7,221 nucleotides of DNA from Deltaproteobacteria bacterium (GTDB lineage: Bacteria; Desulfobacterota; Dissulfuribacteria; Dissulfuribacterales; QOAL01). Below are positions 5,745-7,221 of the stretch, piece after piece; positions within the stretch are counted from its first letter, which is position 1; each line of letters opens with the position of its first letter. Under the pieces are notes generated by a model, which searched no databases, was not told where the DNA came from, and saw nothing but the letters and a program-made list of their open reading frames with translations. The translations under genes were made by a program, and so were the position numbers. The stretch covers positions 1 through 7,221 of the forward strand of contig JALSKY010000280.1 of assembly GCA_026988585.1 (NCBI GenBank), in the 5' to 3' direction.

Positions 5745-6572
5745 ATGAAGGATTTCAGATTCGGCTGGTGGACAACGGGCAGGGATCAGGCTGCCATTGA
5801 TCTGTTCGATGCAGTGTGGCAGGCAGTACAGGAAGGCAGAATAAAGGGTGGCTTTGCATATCTTTTCTGTTCCCGGGTTCCTGGTGAATCTGAATTCAGT
5901 GATCTGCTGATTCAGTCTGCAGTTGAACGTGGAATCCCGGTGGAGTCGCTCTCTGCACGAAATTTTGAACCTGATTTGCGCAAGAGGGATAGAGATCGCT
6001 GGAGGGCCCTTTATCATGATCAGGTCTATGATGCTATAAAAGGTTATGGTACCGATCTGGCAATACTCGCTGGTTATATGTGGGTACTCAGTCCTGAGAT
6101 CTGTGCCAGGATAAACGCCATAAATCTTCATCCAGCCCTGCCTGGAGGACCCGCCGGTACATGGCAAGAGGTAATATGGCAGCTTTTGGAGCATGAGGCC
6201 AATGAAACCGGTGCCATGATGCACCTGGTAACGCCAGAGTTGGACAAGGGACCAGCAGTCACATATTACAGGTTTTCCCTTGAGGGACCTGGCTGGCATC
6301 AACTCTGGGAGGATTTTCGTCAGCATAAGCAGGTTTGTGGCGGGCTTGGAGGTGTCAGGGAGAAGTTTGGTGAAGAACTCCCGCTTTTTAAAAGGATTCG
6401 GGAAGAGGGGGTCAAGAGGGAGCTTCCGCTAATAGTGGAGACCATCAGGGCCTTTTCAGCAGGAGAGATCTTCTTGAAGGCTGGAAGGTTGTATGGAAGA
6501 GATGGCAGAGAGCTTGCTGAACCCTATGACCTTTCCCAGGCAGTGGAGCAGGCTCTCTCCCAACAGGGTTGA
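5745..6572 (+). CDS. PurN-like formyltransferase with a C-terminal extension; not a standard GAR transformylase
   Basis: Formyltransferases of this fold move a formyl group from 10-formyltetrahydrofolate to an amine. In this 275-residue protein the PurN signature is clear in the middle: AILAGYMWVLSPE (106-118), INLHPALPGGPAG (126-138) and LVTPELDKGPAV (161-172). Asn127, His129 and Asp167 align with the catalytic Asn-His-Asp triad. Two features depart from PurN. The N-terminal GSN phosphate loop is replaced by TTGRDQAAI (10-18), and the Arg of the AGFMRIL folate-site motif is Trp here. After about residue 180 a further 95 residues, absent in the roughly 210-residue E. coli PurN, include charged helices. 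The acceptor is therefore probably not the usual glycinamide ribonucleotide, although a PurN role cannot be excluded. GGAGG (5734-5738) is 6 bases before the start, 18 bases after pfkB-like, and this is the last gene of the plus-strand cluster. Confidence 0.85.
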   Translation: MKDFRFGWWTTGRDQAAIDLFDAVWQAVQEGRIKGGFAYLFCSRVPGESEFSDLLIQSAVERGIPVESLSARNFEPDLRKRDRDRWRALYHDQVYDAIKGYGTDLAILAGYMWVLSPEICARINAINLHPALPGGPAGTWQEVIWQLLEHEANETGAMMHLVTPELDKGPAVTYYRFSLEGPGWHQLWEDFRQHKQVCGGLGGVREKFGEELPLFKRIREEGVKRELPLIVETIRAFSAGEIFLKAGRLYGRDGRELAEPYDLSQAVEQALSQQG

Positions 6573-6605
6573 GCATAGGCTATCGGTTCAGAAGAGCGGT
6601 TTTTA

Positions 6606-7221
6606 TTATAGCATCTGGAGCCAGATTGCCATACCCAGCAGGCCAAGAGTCACTATGAAATATTTGGCAAGTTGCCATCCTATCTCTTTCCCTCCCATCC
6701 AGGATGCTATGCCAAGTTTTACCAGGGAGTTGACGATTGAAGCGATAAATATGCCATTGATTGCTGCCACGGAACTCAATTTTTCATCTATTTGAAGCTG
6801 GGCCATGGTGAGGGTTACAGCATCTACATCGGTTATTCCTGAAAGCATGGAAACCAGATAGACTCCTATATCTCCATACCTGGTCTGCACAAAGTTTACT
6901 GCTCCATAAACAATTCCGAAGAGTATGCCGAATTTAACGGCCTCGCTGAGTTGCAGGGGGTTTTTGGCAAAGCTGTCTTCCAGGGGAATATCGGCGGATT
7001 TGCTGCTCCTGTACAGATACCATGTGTAGATTAGCCCGCCGGATGTTGCTGCAATGAAGGGGATTAGAAGCTGTTTGGCCAGGAATGGATTGACTATGAA
7101 CACCAGCACTATCACCCTGAGGAACATGAAGGTACAGGCTATGGCAATGGCAGATGCGAAATGGCTGGTGTAGCCTTTTTGAACTGCTGCAAGCCTGGAC
7201 ATGGAGACAGTTACGCCAGTG
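6606..7221 (-). CDS. DUF4010 domain membrane protein (MgtC/SapB family), C-terminal part only
   Basis: The reading frame stays open to the window edge. The codons before the internal ATG at 7202 read TGVTVS, continuing into MSRLAAVQKG, a motif normally found inside DUF4010. The gene is therefore cut by the window rather than starting at 7202. The visible part has about six hydrophobic spans: FASAIAIACTFMFLRVIVLV, LIPFIAATSGGLIYTWYLY, AVKFGILFGIVYGAVNFV, IGVYLVSMLSGITDVDAV, INGIFIASIVNSLVKLGIA and IVTLGLLGMAIWLQML. SGITDVDAVTLTMAQ is the second half of an internal duplication, with VTVSMSRL and VTLTMAQL each preceding a similar helix. Full-length relatives carry an N-terminal MgtC/SapB membrane domain and are about 400 residues. 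Their transport or signalling role is unknown. The gene converges on the formyltransferase with 33 bases between the stops and no clear terminator. Confidence 0.85.
   Translation of the reverse strand, partial: TGVTVSMSRLAAVQKGYTSHFASAIAIACTFMFLRVIVLVFIVNPFLAKQLLIPFIAATSGGLIYTWYLYRSSKSADIPLEDSFAKNPLQLSEAVKFGILFGIVYGAVNFVQTRYGDIGVYLVSMLSGITDVDAVTLTMAQLQIDEKLSSVAAINGIFIASIVNSLVKLGIASWMGGKEIGWQLAKYFIVTLGLLGMAIWLQML

Noticed and set aside
5541..6326. 261-codon minus-strand frame
   Set aside because: It is antisense to the kinase end and the formyltransferase. The translation is rich in Cys, His and Pro with no recognisable motif, as expected of a shadow frame.
6552..6574. Hairpin GCTC..CCC-AACA-GGG..GAGC over the formyltransferase stop
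   Set aside because: The stem is short and interrupted, and the nearest T run is about 25 bases further on, so it is not a convincing intrinsic terminator.

Overview
The window looks like an ordinary chromosomal stretch from a Desulfobacterota-type (former Deltaproteobacteria) anaerobe. The support is indirect. The MoaE-like protein and the LysR regulator resemble forms I associate with sulfate-reducing and syntrophic members of that group, GC content is middling by eye, AGG/AGA and ATA codons are used freely, and several genes have clear GGAGG-type ribosome binding sites. No gene fixes the genus, so the assignment is moderate to low confidence.

Layout. Bases 1-86 carry two tandem copies of a roughly 24-base repeat ending in ..TAACA, which looks like the outer end of an IS21-type insertion element lying to the left. 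A terminator-like hairpin follows. On the minus strand come a nucleotide-sugar (UDP-HexNAc type) dehydrogenase, a NamZ/DUF1343-family protein (GH171) and a tRNA-Leu(CAA). The tRNA has a well-formed promoter on its 5' side, and that promoter overlaps a perfect 7+7 bp inverted repeat. This inverted repeat lies in a divergent region of about 200 bases. On the plus strand it is followed by a MoaE-like protein, a LysR regulator, a PfkB-family sugar/nucleoside kinase and a PurN-like formyltransferase. All four have the same orientation with gaps of 18-66 bases, so they may be one transcription unit. The right edge is a converging, truncated membrane protein with a DUF4010 (MgtC/SapB-associated) domain whose start lies outside the window.

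How the parts may work together. The dehydrogenase would supply a uronic-acid sugar nucleotide for surface polysaccharide, and the NamZ-like protein would trim N-acetylmuramic acid from peptidoglycan fragments, so the left half is loosely about cell-envelope sugars. The right half is a small regulated cluster. The kinase and formyltransferase are 18 bases apart and both look catalytically intact, but neither matches a standard pathway gene. This pair is the most likely place for undescribed biochemistry. I found no CRISPR array, toxin-antitoxin pair, phage gene or defence system.
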